A stretch of 64,000 nucleotides of DNA, from the NCBI GenBank assembly GCA_963731745.1, contig CAVSWT010000024.1, positions 186,001-250,000 on the forward strand. Direction: 5' to 3'. Position numbers and translations under genes: made by a program. Within the stretch, counting starts at the first letter, position 1. The number at the start of each line of letters is the position of its first letter. This stretch comes from CAVSWT01 sp963731745. GTDB lineage: Bacteria > Bacteroidota > Ignavibacteria > Ignavibacteriales > Ignavibacteriaceae. This document shows, piece after piece, positions 33,006 through 41,521 of the stretch. Under the pieces are notes generated by a model. That model was not told the origin of the DNA. It made no database searches and saw only the letters and a list, made by a program, of their open reading frames with translations.

Positions 33006-34199
33006 ATGCCTTTGAGAAGGCGTGAATCCCTCAACAATAATTGTCCTCATTACGAACAAGATAATAATTATAAAGAATTCTTAGTAAATTTTTTTTTAAT
33101 TATCTTGTTCATTTTTCTGTTTTTACCTTTTAACAGTCCTGCGCAAAATGAATCCGAATTATATCTCGAAGGTTCATTTATAACTGGAATAGCACATGAA
33201 AAAGATTATTTATGGGTTTCCACCTATGGCAATGGAATTTATGAGTATTCCTATAAAGATGATGAATGGACAAACTTTTCAACAAAAAATAAAAAATTAG
33301 AAAATGATCTCTTCGGCACTATAGCTGCCAGCAAAGACTACGTATGGGCTGGCTCGAATGATGGATTGTATACTTATGATAAAAAAAATGATAACTGGCG
33401 TAAAAGAAAATTTGCTTTAGGCGGTGAAATGGGTAACTGGATTAGAGCATTAACATATGATCCTGATAAAAATTATTTATGGATCGGCAGGTTTATGAAT
33501 TTGACAGTGCTTGATATTAAAAAAAGACGATTCAGTGATTATGATTTAACAAAAAATAATGATGCAAAAACTAATAACATCATTTCTATTGGATTAGACG
33601 GTGACAGCCTTGTTTGGATTGGCACTGAATCAGGCGTGCATATTTACGATAAGAGAAAAAATATTGATAACAAATCATCATGGGAATTTATTAATAATAA
33701 AAACAAAGGCTTTCAGGGAGACGGTGATGCAATTTCAATTTCTCAAATTTTATTTGAAGATAATTATGTTTGGTTTGGTACGGATGAATTTATAACTAAA
33801 GAATCACCGCAATTTAATATTGGAGGTATTTATAGATTCGATCGTAATTTTACCTGGGATAAAATTTCAACTCAAAACGGTTTACCGGCAAACGGAATTT
33901 ATAGTATGCAAAGAACTGGGAATAAAATTTGGGCATCATTATATTCTTTCAATAGAAATGATAAAAAAGAATATGGAAAAGGAATTGTTTTAATAAATAG
34001 AATTAATGGAGTTCCCGATCAAATAGATTTAAATAAAACCAAATTAAGTACTTCCGAAATACATGCCTTATATTTTGATGGTACTTATATGTGGGTTGGA
34101 TCTACGGAGGGATTATGGAAAGTAACGATTGCAAATCCGCTAGCAAAATGGTATGCCGTAAAAGAAAAACCCAAAAAGAAGGTAAAAGGTAAGAAGTAA
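33006..34199 (+). CDS. Secreted beta-propeller protein (two-component-regulator propeller type repeats)
   Basis: From ATG 33006 the protein is about 397 residues. A hydrophobic signal segment near residues 25-48 ends in SPAQ. At least six repeats follow with the pattern Leu/Val-Trp-x-Gly/Ser-x-x-x-Gly-x-Tyr-x-Tyr-Asp, for example WAGSNDGLYTYDKK, VWIGTESGVHIYDK and MWVGSTEGLWKV, as in Reg_prop propellers. It probably binds a ligand or protein outside the cytoplasm. No kinase domain follows. I reject an earlier start at 32958 because it would overlap panB. Its last codons run into a heptamer repeat array. It ends the envelope operon. Confidence 0.78.
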   Translation: MPLRRRESLNNNCPHYEQDNNYKEFLVNFFLIILFIFLFLPFNSPAQNESELYLEGSFITGIAHEKDYLWVSTYGNGIYEYSYKDDEWTNFSTKNKKLENDLFGTIAASKDYVWAGSNDGLYTYDKKNDNWRKRKFALGGEMGNWIRALTYDPDKNYLWIGRFMNLTVLDIKKRRFSDYDLTKNNDAKTNNIISIGLDGDSLVWIGTESGVHIYDKRKNIDNKSSWEFINNKNKGFQGDGDAISISQILFEDNYVWFGTDEFITKESPQFNIGGIYRFDRNFTWDKISTQNGLPANGIYSMQRTGNKIWASLYSFNRNDKKEYGKGIVLINRINGVPDQIDLNKTKLSTSEIHALYFDGTYMWVGSTEGLWKVTIANPLAKWYAVKEKPKKKVKGKK

Positions 34200-34216
34200 G
34201 GAGTAAGAAGTAAGAA
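34189..34216 (+). repeat. Four tandem GTAAGAA heptamers over the stop codon
   Basis: The units GTAAGAA, GTAAGGA, GTAAGAA and GTAAGAA lie end to end, covering the last codons and TAA stop of the propeller gene. As seven is not a multiple of three, unit gain or loss in front of the stop codon would move the frame at the C-terminus. Confidence 0.8.
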
Positions 34217-34264
34217 GAGATCTTTTAAACGGATCACCAAATTAATCAGTATTAGAATTTAAAT

Positions 34265-35251
34265 ATGACATTCATTCCATCATATATAAAGCTTCTTGAA
34301 TCCGGTGAGCTTGAGCGAAGAGTTCGGCATGCTGAGGAAATTTTAAAATCATGCACAAGCTGTCCGCGCAATTGTTTGATTGATAGAACAAATGGCGAGC
34401 TTGGAGTTTGTCAAAGTGGGTCACTTCCAATTGTCTCCTCATATACGACGCATTTTGGTGAAGAACCAGTTTTAGTCGGAACAAATGGAGTTGGAAATAT
34501 ATTTTTCGGCAATTGCAATTTGCGATGCATTTTTTGTCAGAACTATGTGATAAGTCAAAATTATAAAGTTGAGAGTACGAATGAAGTTACTCATGAACGA
34601 TTAGCGGAAATTATGATTGAGCTTCAAAACAAAAATTGTCACAGTATAGGTTTAGTTTCACCGACACACTTTTCTGCAACAATTTTAAAAGCAATTTTGA
34701 TTGCAGCAGAAAATGGGCTCAATCTTCCACTCATTTATAATACTAATTCTTATGATACAGTCGAGATGCTTAGGCTTTACGAGGGAGTCATCGATATTTA
34801 TTTACCTGATTTCAAATGGGGAATGAATGAAGAGGGGAAGGAATTTTCCAAGGTTAAAGATTATTTTGATCAAGCAAGTAAAGCTGTAAAAGAAATGTAT
34901 CGTCAGGTTGGTAGTAATTTGATTTATGACAATGATGTGGTTGTTAGAGGATTAATTATAAGACATCTTGTAATGCCGAACGGACTGGCCGAATCTGAAA
35001 ATGTCTTTAAATTTATAAGAAATGAACTGGATCCTTTAATCTACATTTCACTTATGGCCCAATATTATCCTACCAATAAAGCACATACAAATATTCTTAT
35101 TGATAGAAAAATTTCTTACTCTGAGTATGCAAGGGCAATAAACCTTCTTGAAAAGTATGGGCTTGGAAATGGCTGGGTTCAGGAACTGGATGCTAATGAG
35201 AATTATCGTCCTTATTTTGAAGAGAACAGAGTCAATCCGTTCAATAATTAG
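34265..35251 (+). CDS. Radical SAM protein, PflX/pyruvate formate-lyase activase-like
   Basis: A 328-residue radical SAM enzyme. The cluster-binding cysteines are Cys84, Cys88 and Cys91 in NCNLRCIFCQN. An upstream cysteine motif (CTSCPRNCLIDRTNGELGVC, about 31-50) is typical of the PflX/COG1313 group related to glycyl-radical-enzyme activases. It uses SAM and a 4Fe-4S cluster to start a radical reaction, probably modifying a protein. No glycyl radical enzyme gene is visible in the window. It starts with ATG 34265 without a strong ribosome binding site. The hldE-type genes follow 82 bases later. Confidence 0.85.
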   Translation: MTFIPSYIKLLESGELERRVRHAEEILKSCTSCPRNCLIDRTNGELGVCQSGSLPIVSSYTTHFGEEPVLVGTNGVGNIFFGNCNLRCIFCQNYVISQNYKVESTNEVTHERLAEIMIELQNKNCHSIGLVSPTHFSATILKAILIAAENGLNLPLIYNTNSYDTVEMLRLYEGVIDIYLPDFKWGMNEEGKEFSKVKDYFDQASKAVKEMYRQVGSNLIYDNDVVVRGLIIRHLVMPNGLAESENVFKFIRNELDPLIYISLMAQYYPTNKAHTNILIDRKISYSEYARAINLLEKYGLGNGWVQELDANENYRPYFEENRVNPFNN

Positions 35252-35333
35252 AACAACTCTCTAATTCCTATCTTTTTCAAAGATTAAAATATCATTATCT
35301 TTAACATCAAAAAAATGAAACCTAAGGCAGAAA

Positions 35334-36329
35334 ATGATTAAGCTTTCTCTAAAAAGAATTGATCAAATTAAAAATAGTTTCAGTGGACTTAAGATTGCTG
35401 TAGTTGGGGATATGATGCTCGATTCATATTTCAGAGGTGATGTAAAAAGAATTTCTCCTGAAGCTCCTGTTCCTGTAGTAGAAGTCGAAAATGAATTTTA
35501 CAGATTCGGTGGTGCTGCAAATTGTGCTTTGAACATTCAAAAGCTTGGCGGCAATCCCTTGCCAATTGGCGTTATTGGTTACGATAATGATGGAACAATA
35601 TTTCGTTCACTCATAACTGAAACAAGTATTTCATCTGACGGAATTATTATGGATGAAACACGCCCCACTACATCCAAAACAAGAGTGATAGCCCACAGCC
35701 AGCATGTAGTTAGAATCGATAAGGAAAGCAAGCAGTATATAAATAAAGAAATTCAAAAAAAAATATTCAGTTTTATTGAAAGTCATATAAGTGAGCTTGA
35801 CGGAATTATTCTTCAGGATTACAACAAAGGCGTTCTTACTCCCTGGTTGATTGAAAAAATAATTGAACTTGCAAATTTAAATAAAGTTCTAATTACAGTT
35901 GATCCAAAATTCAACAATTTTTTCAATTATAAAAATGTTACAGTCTTTAAGCCTAATAGGAAAGAAGCAGAAGATGTTTTGGGAATGAAAATAAGAAACG
36001 ACGAAGACATAACGATTGCCGGAAATAAACTATTAGAAAAGCTGAACGCGAAAAATATATTATTAACACTTGGCGAAAGCGGCATTGCAGTTTTTGAAAA
36101 AGACAAAACAGAAAAAAGAATGCCCACAAAAGCTAGGCATGTTGCTGATGTTTCTGGAGCCGGCGATACTGTTATATCAACTTTAACTATGGCGCTTGCT
36201 GCTAAAGCAAATATTTTCGAATCATCCTATCTTGCAAATTATGCCGGCGGCTTGGTTTGTGAAGAGGTTGGTATTGTGCCTATAGATAAGGAAAAATTAT
36301 TTAAAACTATTATTGCGGAAAATAAATGA
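35334..36329 (+). CDS. rfaE1: D-glycero-beta-D-manno-heptose-7-phosphate kinase
   Basis: The 331-residue ribokinase-fold enzyme phosphorylates heptose-7-phosphate at C1 in the route to ADP-heptose for LPS core. Evidence is VVGDMMLDSYFRGDVKRISPEAPVPVV at the start (typical of HldE domain 1) and the DVSGAGDTV anion-hole and catalytic motif near 280. The second activity is encoded by a separate gene that overlaps it by 4 bases (ATGA), whereas in E. coli both domains are in HldE. The gene starts with ATG about 82 bases after the radical SAM gene. Confidence 0.93.
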   Translation: MIKLSLKRIDQIKNSFSGLKIAVVGDMMLDSYFRGDVKRISPEAPVPVVEVENEFYRFGGAANCALNIQKLGGNPLPIGVIGYDNDGTIFRSLITETSISSDGIIMDETRPTTSKTRVIAHSQHVVRIDKESKQYINKEIQKKIFSFIESHISELDGIILQDYNKGVLTPWLIEKIIELANLNKVLITVDPKFNNFFNYKNVTVFKPNRKEAEDVLGMKIRNDEDITIAGNKLLEKLNAKNILLTLGESGIAVFEKDKTEKRMPTKARHVADVSGAGDTVISTLTMALAAKANIFESSYLANYAGGLVCEEVGIVPIDKEKLFKTIIAENK

Positions 36330-36805
36330 GCGCTTTAATTGAAATAAATAATTTAATTGAGATCCGAAAAGAATTAAAATTACGAAATAAAAAAGTTGTT
36401 TTTAGCAATGGTGTTTTTGATATTCTGCACTCAGGCCATGTAGACTATTTAAATAAAGCAAAGTCTTTAGGCGATATTTTAATCATCGGATTGAACAGCG
36501 ATCTTTCTGTAAAAAAAATTAAAGGTGAAAAACGGCCAATAATTACTGAAGAAGAAAGAGCCTTTTTATTGAGTAATCTAAAAGCTGTTGATTATGTGAC
36601 GCTGTTCAATGAAACAACACCTGCCGAAATAATTGCGAAACTTATCCCGGATATATTAGTAAAAGGGGCAGATTGGGCAATCGATAAAATAGTTGGTGCG
36701 GATATAGTTTTGAAAAATGGCGGCGAAGTTAAAGCAATAGAATTTGTAAACAATCAATCCACATCAAAAATTATTCAGACCATTTTAGACAAGTATAATT
36801 CCTGA
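36326..36805 (+). CDS. rfaE2: D-glycero-beta-D-manno-heptose 1-phosphate adenylyltransferase
   Basis: A 159-residue nucleotidyltransferase with the HxGH motif in FSNGVFDILHSGHVDYLNKA (about 25-44). It transfers AMP from ATP to heptose-1-phosphate, giving ADP-heptose after later steps. The C-terminal TTPAEIIAKLIPDILVKGADW block matches the HldE domain 2. It overlaps the kinase gene by four bases, so they are translated together. A 90-base gap separates it from the tamB region. No gmhA or gmhB gene is in the window. Confidence 0.94.
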   Translation: MSALIEINNLIEIRKELKLRNKKVVFSNGVFDILHSGHVDYLNKAKSLGDILIIGLNSDLSVKKIKGEKRPIITEEERAFLLSNLKAVDYVTLFNETTPAEIIAKLIPDILVKGADWAIDKIVGADIVLKNGGEVKAIEFVNNQSTSKIIQTILDKYNS

Positions 36806-36895
36806 TAAGTATTTCATCATTTGATTTTAAATTTATTTTATTTAATCTAATCAAATAATCTTTATAAGAATAATGTATATAATTTTTAGGTTGTA

Positions 36896-37222
36896 TTGAG
36901 CTCAGAAGAAGAAAAAAAACAATCCAACAATTCCAAGAAACAGGAAAAGATACCAAAAAGAAAGCGTACAGTTTTACAAAAAATTGTTAATGTTTTCCTT
37001 TATATCGGTATTGGCTTCTTAATCTTATTTGTAATTTTTCTTGGAGTAAGTCAAACTTCAATGTTCAGGGAATTCGTGCGTAAAACTGTAATGGAGCAAG
37101 CTGATAAAGCACTTAACGGAACTGTTTATATTGAAAAAATTGAAGGAACCATCTTAACTTCATTAATATTTAAGAAATACTATAGTAAATATGGAATCCG
37201 ATACGCTGCTTCATGCTGCTAA
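36896..37222 (+). CDS. N-terminal fragment of TamB-like protein (frameshifted)
   Basis: This 108-residue frame has a cytoplasmic basic start, one membrane segment (about 41-62, FLYIGIGFLILFVIFLGV) and the first conserved part of a TamB/AsmA-like translocation protein (LNGTVYIEKIEGTILTSLIF). It then runs out of register and stops 31 bases inside the next frame. Removing one base around 37169-37174 gives ...SLIFRNTIVNMESDTLL..., an unbroken TamB. The start is TTG at 36896 after TTTTTAGG. The joined gene would encode 1534 residues. Without correction this piece is a membrane stub. Confidence 0.8.
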   Translation: MSSEEEKKQSNNSKKQEKIPKRKRTVLQKIVNVFLYIGIGFLILFVIFLGVSQTSMFREFVRKTVMEQADKALNGTVYIEKIEGTILTSLIFKKYYSKYGIRYAASCC

Positions 37223-40200
37223 AATAGAATTGAAGACAAGTCCGCTTCAGCTTTTCTTGAAAAAAATTTATGTTCGATCGTTTGAAATTGATAATGCTGA
37301 AATATCGTTAAAGAAAGATAAAGATGGTGTTTTAAATATTTCTAAACTTATTCCGCCTTCAGAAAATACGGATACTACGAAATCAGAATTTCCATTCAAC
37401 ATTCAAGTCCAGGATTTCAGTTTAAAAGGGATAAATTTTTCAATACAATCTTATGATAAATTAAATAGCAACCAGATATATCAAAATTTAAATGCAGATG
37501 ATTTGCGTATTAAAAATCTCAATCTTTCACTTAGTGCTTTTGCGGATATAAATGATGATCATTTTGAAGTTTCAATTAAACAGTTTTATGCCGAACCGAA
37601 TCTTAAATCTTTTAAGCTAGATAATCTTACCGGTGATTTTTATGTAGATAGAGATAAAATTGATATAAATGATTTCTCTCTCAAAACCGATTTAACAAAC
37701 ATTCAATTAGATGCTGAATTAAAAGAACATCATTTTTTTGATGACTCAACTAGTGATGGTTTTTGGGCGGCACCTCTTAAAGTTAAATTAAATGCCGATG
37801 AAATTGATTTTAAAGACTTATCAACTTTCATAAATTCTACAGACATATTAGAGGGAAAAGTTAAGACTGAACTGACTGCAAGCGGGAATTTAAAGAAACT
37901 AAATATAAGCAGCCTCATTGTTAACTATTTAAATACGCATTTGGAAATGAATGGTTCTGTGAGGAATATAGATCAGGCACAAAAATTATTCATAAATGCA
38001 GATTTAAAAAATTCATATATAAATGAACCGGATGTTGATAAATTATTACCTTCAATAGGAATTCCGGTTTATAATGATTTGGGCGTAGTAAAATTTGATA
38101 CTCTTTTATTTGCGGGGGAGCCGCTAAATTTTAAGACTACATTTTTAGCTGAAGTAAATAAAGGAAACATATATGCAACAGGAAATATGAATCTGGATAA
38201 ACCATTGATGGAATATGACCTATCCGGAAGCACAACATCGTTAAATTTAGAACCGGTTGTGAATGTTCAATCAAATATAAATTCAAACTTTTCGATTAAA
38301 GGAAAAGGCGTTGCGCCCGAAGACCTTAAAGCAGATATAAGATTTAATGCAGTTAATTCTCAAATACTCGGCAATAGTTTTAATGCTTTTAAATTAAATA
38401 TGTCTGCAAATGAAAAGATAATTAATTATACAACTAAAATTAATAAAGACACGTCCAATCTAACTTTATCAGGAAAATTAAATTTTCTAAATCAAAATAA
38501 TCCATCTTATGAATTTAAAGGTTATGCGCAAAATATTAATCTAGAAGATTATACCGGCGATTCCACGTTAACCAGCAATCTGAATTTTGACATAGATGCC
38601 GATGGTGAAAACTTTGATATTGAAAAGATGAATTTATTCTTAACGCTGACTTTAACTCAGTCAAAAATTAAAGGCAAAGACATTCCCGACAGCACACGAG
38701 CAATAGTTGATATTAGAAAGAATGATCAGGGAAAACATATTATAAATTTTATATCTGATCTTGCAGACATAACTCTTCAAGGAAATTTTTCTGTAAAAAA
38801 TGCTATTACAATTTTGAGCAGTGAATCTCAATTGCTTTCAAAATTAATTAAAGAAAAAACTGATCAGATATTCCCGAACGATTCACTAACTGCCGGTGGA
38901 AATTCTAAAATTAATATAAACTTAGCTAATTCATTAAATGAAAATGAAGCAGCAGTAATTGACTCAACTTTTTTAATGCAGTATAATATTGAATTTAAAG
39001 ACTTTGCTTTGCTTTCACTTCTTATCGGAAATAATCAGCTGGAGATTGATGGCTATGTTAACGGTGAAATTAAAAATGATAATAATAATTTAAATATTTC
39101 AGTTAATACAGAAATTAAATATTTAAAGTTTTGGGGAGATGCTAATGTCTTCTTCTTGTCAAATTTAAATATAGGCTTTAATGTTGAAAACAATTTTTCG
39201 GCAAAATCATTAAATGATATTTATGCAGGATTAAAACTCAACACCGACAGAGTTTTTATGGGGAGTGATATTTATGATCTTAATGTTGAATTAAAATTAA
39301 AAAATAATCTTGCCGACATAAAATTTTCTTCCCGTTTAGAAGACTATTTAAAAACCAGTTTTCAGGGAGAAATAAATTTAAACCAGAATACTCTATCTCT
39401 TAGTCTGGATAGTTTAAAAGCGGTTTATAATCAATATGCACTTGTGAATAAAAATAAAATAAATATTGAATATGCAGACGATCATATCAATTTTAATAGT
39501 TTTAATCTTATAAGCAAAGGCGGAGATATTAAAATTGCCGGTTCGTTAAAAAGGAACGGCCAGCAAAATTTAAAAATTTCATTAAATAATATTAGAGGCA
39601 AGAATTTAAGTTCAAGTGTTTTTGAAATGCGAAAAGAAAACAGCTTAGGAGCTAGAATAAATTTAGATGCAAATATTACCGGAGAATTTAATTCTCCCAA
39701 TATAGATGTGGATTTAAATATTGACAGTGTATCTTTCAAAGGAACAAATTTTGGACTTTTAAAAGGAAAATTTAATTACAAAAATCAAAATCTAGAGACA
39801 AATATAAGATTTATTAATCCCCACTTAATTGATAAATCTTCTCAAACAGCAGGCGATTCATTGGCTTTGCTGATTAAAGGAAATATTCCGGTAGATTTAA
39901 GTTTTTCATCAGTGGAAGAAAGATTGTTAAAATCAAAGCCAATTAATCTTTCATTGAGCGCTGATAATTTTAATCTTGGCACTTTTGGAGATATGCTTCC
40001 TATGGTTAAGCACTTAAAAGGAATTCTAAGCGCCAACCTTACTTTTAGCGGAACACTTGATGATATTAATCAATCCGGGAAAATGGATCTTTCTAATGGC
40101 GGCTTTTTATTCTCTCAAAATAATTTAGAGTATAATACTGAACTGCATTTAACCATAGATAAAAAAAATATTACAATAAATAATTTTATAATTGAAAATT

Positions 40201-41501
40201 CATCAGGTACTAAACAAGGCGGCAGAATGAATGGAAGCGGTTCTGCGGTATTGAATAATTTTAATATTTCTGCTTTAAATATTCAGGTGAATGGTGATTT
40301 AAAAGTTTTAAGCCAGAGCTCAAAATCAGCAAGTCCTACTGTATATGGTGACTTAGTCATTGGAACTAATGGAGCTATTAAATTCACTTTAAATGATAAA
40401 GGCAAATTGTTAAAGGCGCCAATCACTATTAAAAATGCTGATCTTACATTTACGCCTACTCAATCGGCATACTCTGGGCGGTCATCTAAATTTAAATATA
40501 AGTACATTGTAAATCCGCTGGATACTTTGAATAAAGAAATAGATTTTGAAACACTGGTTGAAATGGCGCGTGAAAGAAACCAGGGGAAATCCAGTGGAAC
40601 ATCAAGTGGTGGTTTATTTGATTACAGCATTGATGTAAGTGTGGAAAATGAAGCCACTATAGTGTTTGCGCTTTCGAAGGAAACAAATCAAAATCTGACA
40701 GCGATACTTTCAGGAAATTTTTTATACGAGAATCAGGGCAACAAAACAAATGCACAAGGCGAATTGAAGCTTTTGGATGGTTCTACACTTGAGTTTATAA
40801 AAACTCTTGAAGCAACCGGCACAATTAAATTTGAGAGTGAATTGTCTAATCCATATTTGGATATTGTTGCTACTTACTCTTCTTATTATTCAGGAAATTC
40901 TGCTTCCACTACAACTGTTTCAGGAAGCACTAATGCAAACGCAGCAACTTCGGGCGAAGAAATTCCTGTAGAAGTTAGAATAAAAATAAAAGGATTTTTG
41001 AATGATCTTAATAAGTCTTTAGCACAAGATAAAAATAATATCTCTGTATATGTAGGCGCAGATAATATCAAAAACAATCAGCCGGATCAAACTAAAGATG
41101 CTTCACAGGCGCTTACATTTTTAATATCTAATAATTTTAGAACGGATGAAATTGGTTCGGGAAACGGAAATATTACAACGGAACTTGCAGCTTCTTTATC
41201 CGGTTCAATACTCAGCGGATTTTTAAACCGTCAGTTAGGTGATTTAGTTAAAAGTGTAGAGCTAAGGCAGTCAGGAAAAGACACTAAATTTGCGCTCAGC
41301 GGACAAGCAGGTAAGTTTAAATATACTATCGGCGGATCTAACACTATGCAAGATTTGGGTCAGGCAGATGTTCAAATTGTTTATCCTTTCACTCAAAGAT
41401 TTTTAATACGATTGGAAAGAAAGCACCCAATTACTGAACAGCAGGGCAATACTACAGAAATGATGAATGAAGTAGGCTTAAAATATATTTTTGAATTTTA
41501 A
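37191..41501 (+). CDS. tamB: TamB-like translocation and assembly protein (main part)
   Basis: This 1436-residue frame is a long, repetitive beta-strand protein with a C-terminal DUF490/TamB domain (about 1090-1436, including GELKLLDGSTLEFIKTLEATGTIKF and the terminal LERKHPI...VGLKYIFEF). TamB spans the periplasm as a hydrophobic groove for lipid or barrel-protein traffic to the outer membrane. In this frame it lacks a membrane anchor, which is supplied by the N-terminal fragment one base out of register at 36896-37222. It lies between the heptose genes and RNase R. I am confident of the family from C-terminal pattern and size. Confidence 0.88.
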   Translation: MESDTLLHAAKIELKTSPLQLFLKKIYVRSFEIDNAEISLKKDKDGVLNISKLIPPSENTDTTKSEFPFNIQVQDFSLKGINFSIQSYDKLNSNQIYQNLNADDLRIKNLNLSLSAFADINDDHFEVSIKQFYAEPNLKSFKLDNLTGDFYVDRDKIDINDFSLKTDLTNIQLDAELKEHHFFDDSTSDGFWAAPLKVKLNADEIDFKDLSTFINSTDILEGKVKTELTASGNLKKLNISSLIVNYLNTHLEMNGSVRNIDQAQKLFINADLKNSYINEPDVDKLLPSIGIPVYNDLGVVKFDTLLFAGEPLNFKTTFLAEVNKGNIYATGNMNLDKPLMEYDLSGSTTSLNLEPVVNVQSNINSNFSIKGKGVAPEDLKADIRFNAVNSQILGNSFNAFKLNMSANEKIINYTTKINKDTSNLTLSGKLNFLNQNNPSYEFKGYAQNINLEDYTGDSTLTSNLNFDIDADGENFDIEKMNLFLTLTLTQSKIKGKDIPDSTRAIVDIRKNDQGKHIINFISDLADITLQGNFSVKNAITILSSESQLLSKLIKEKTDQIFPNDSLTAGGNSKININLANSLNENEAAVIDSTFLMQYNIEFKDFALLSLLIGNNQLEIDGYVNGEIKNDNNNLNISVNTEIKYLKFWGDANVFFLSNLNIGFNVENNFSAKSLNDIYAGLKLNTDRVFMGSDIYDLNVELKLKNNLADIKFSSRLEDYLKTSFQGEINLNQNTLSLSLDSLKAVYNQYALVNKNKINIEYADDHINFNSFNLISKGGDIKIAGSLKRNGQQNLKISLNNIRGKNLSSSVFEMRKENSLGARINLDANITGEFNSPNIDVDLNIDSVSFKGTNFGLLKGKFNYKNQNLETNIRFINPHLIDKSSQTAGDSLALLIKGNIPVDLSFSSVEERLLKSKPINLSLSADNFNLGTFGDMLPMVKHLKGILSANLTFSGTLDDINQSGKMDLSNGGFLFSQNNLEYNTELHLTIDKKNITINNFIIENSSGTKQGGRMNGSGSAVLNNFNISALNIQVNGDLKVLSQSSKSASPTVYGDLVIGTNGAIKFTLNDKGKLLKAPITIKNADLTFTPTQSAYSGRSSKFKYKYIVNPLDTLNKEIDFETLVEMARERNQGKSSGTSSGGLFDYSIDVSVENEATIVFALSKETNQNLTAILSGNFLYENQGNKTNAQGELKLLDGSTLEFIKTLEATGTIKFESELSNPYLDIVATYSSYYSGNSASTTTVSGSTNANAATSGEEIPVEVRIKIKGFLNDLNKSLAQDKNNISVYVGADNIKNNQPDQTKDASQALTFLISNNFRTDEIGSGNGNITTELAASLSGSILSGFLNRQLGDLVKSVELRQSGKDTKFALSGQAGKFKYTIGGSNTMQDLGQADVQIVYPFTQRFLIRLERKHPITEQQGNTTEMMNEVGLKYIFEF

Positions 41502-41521
41502 CCTTTAGGGAATTATACTTA

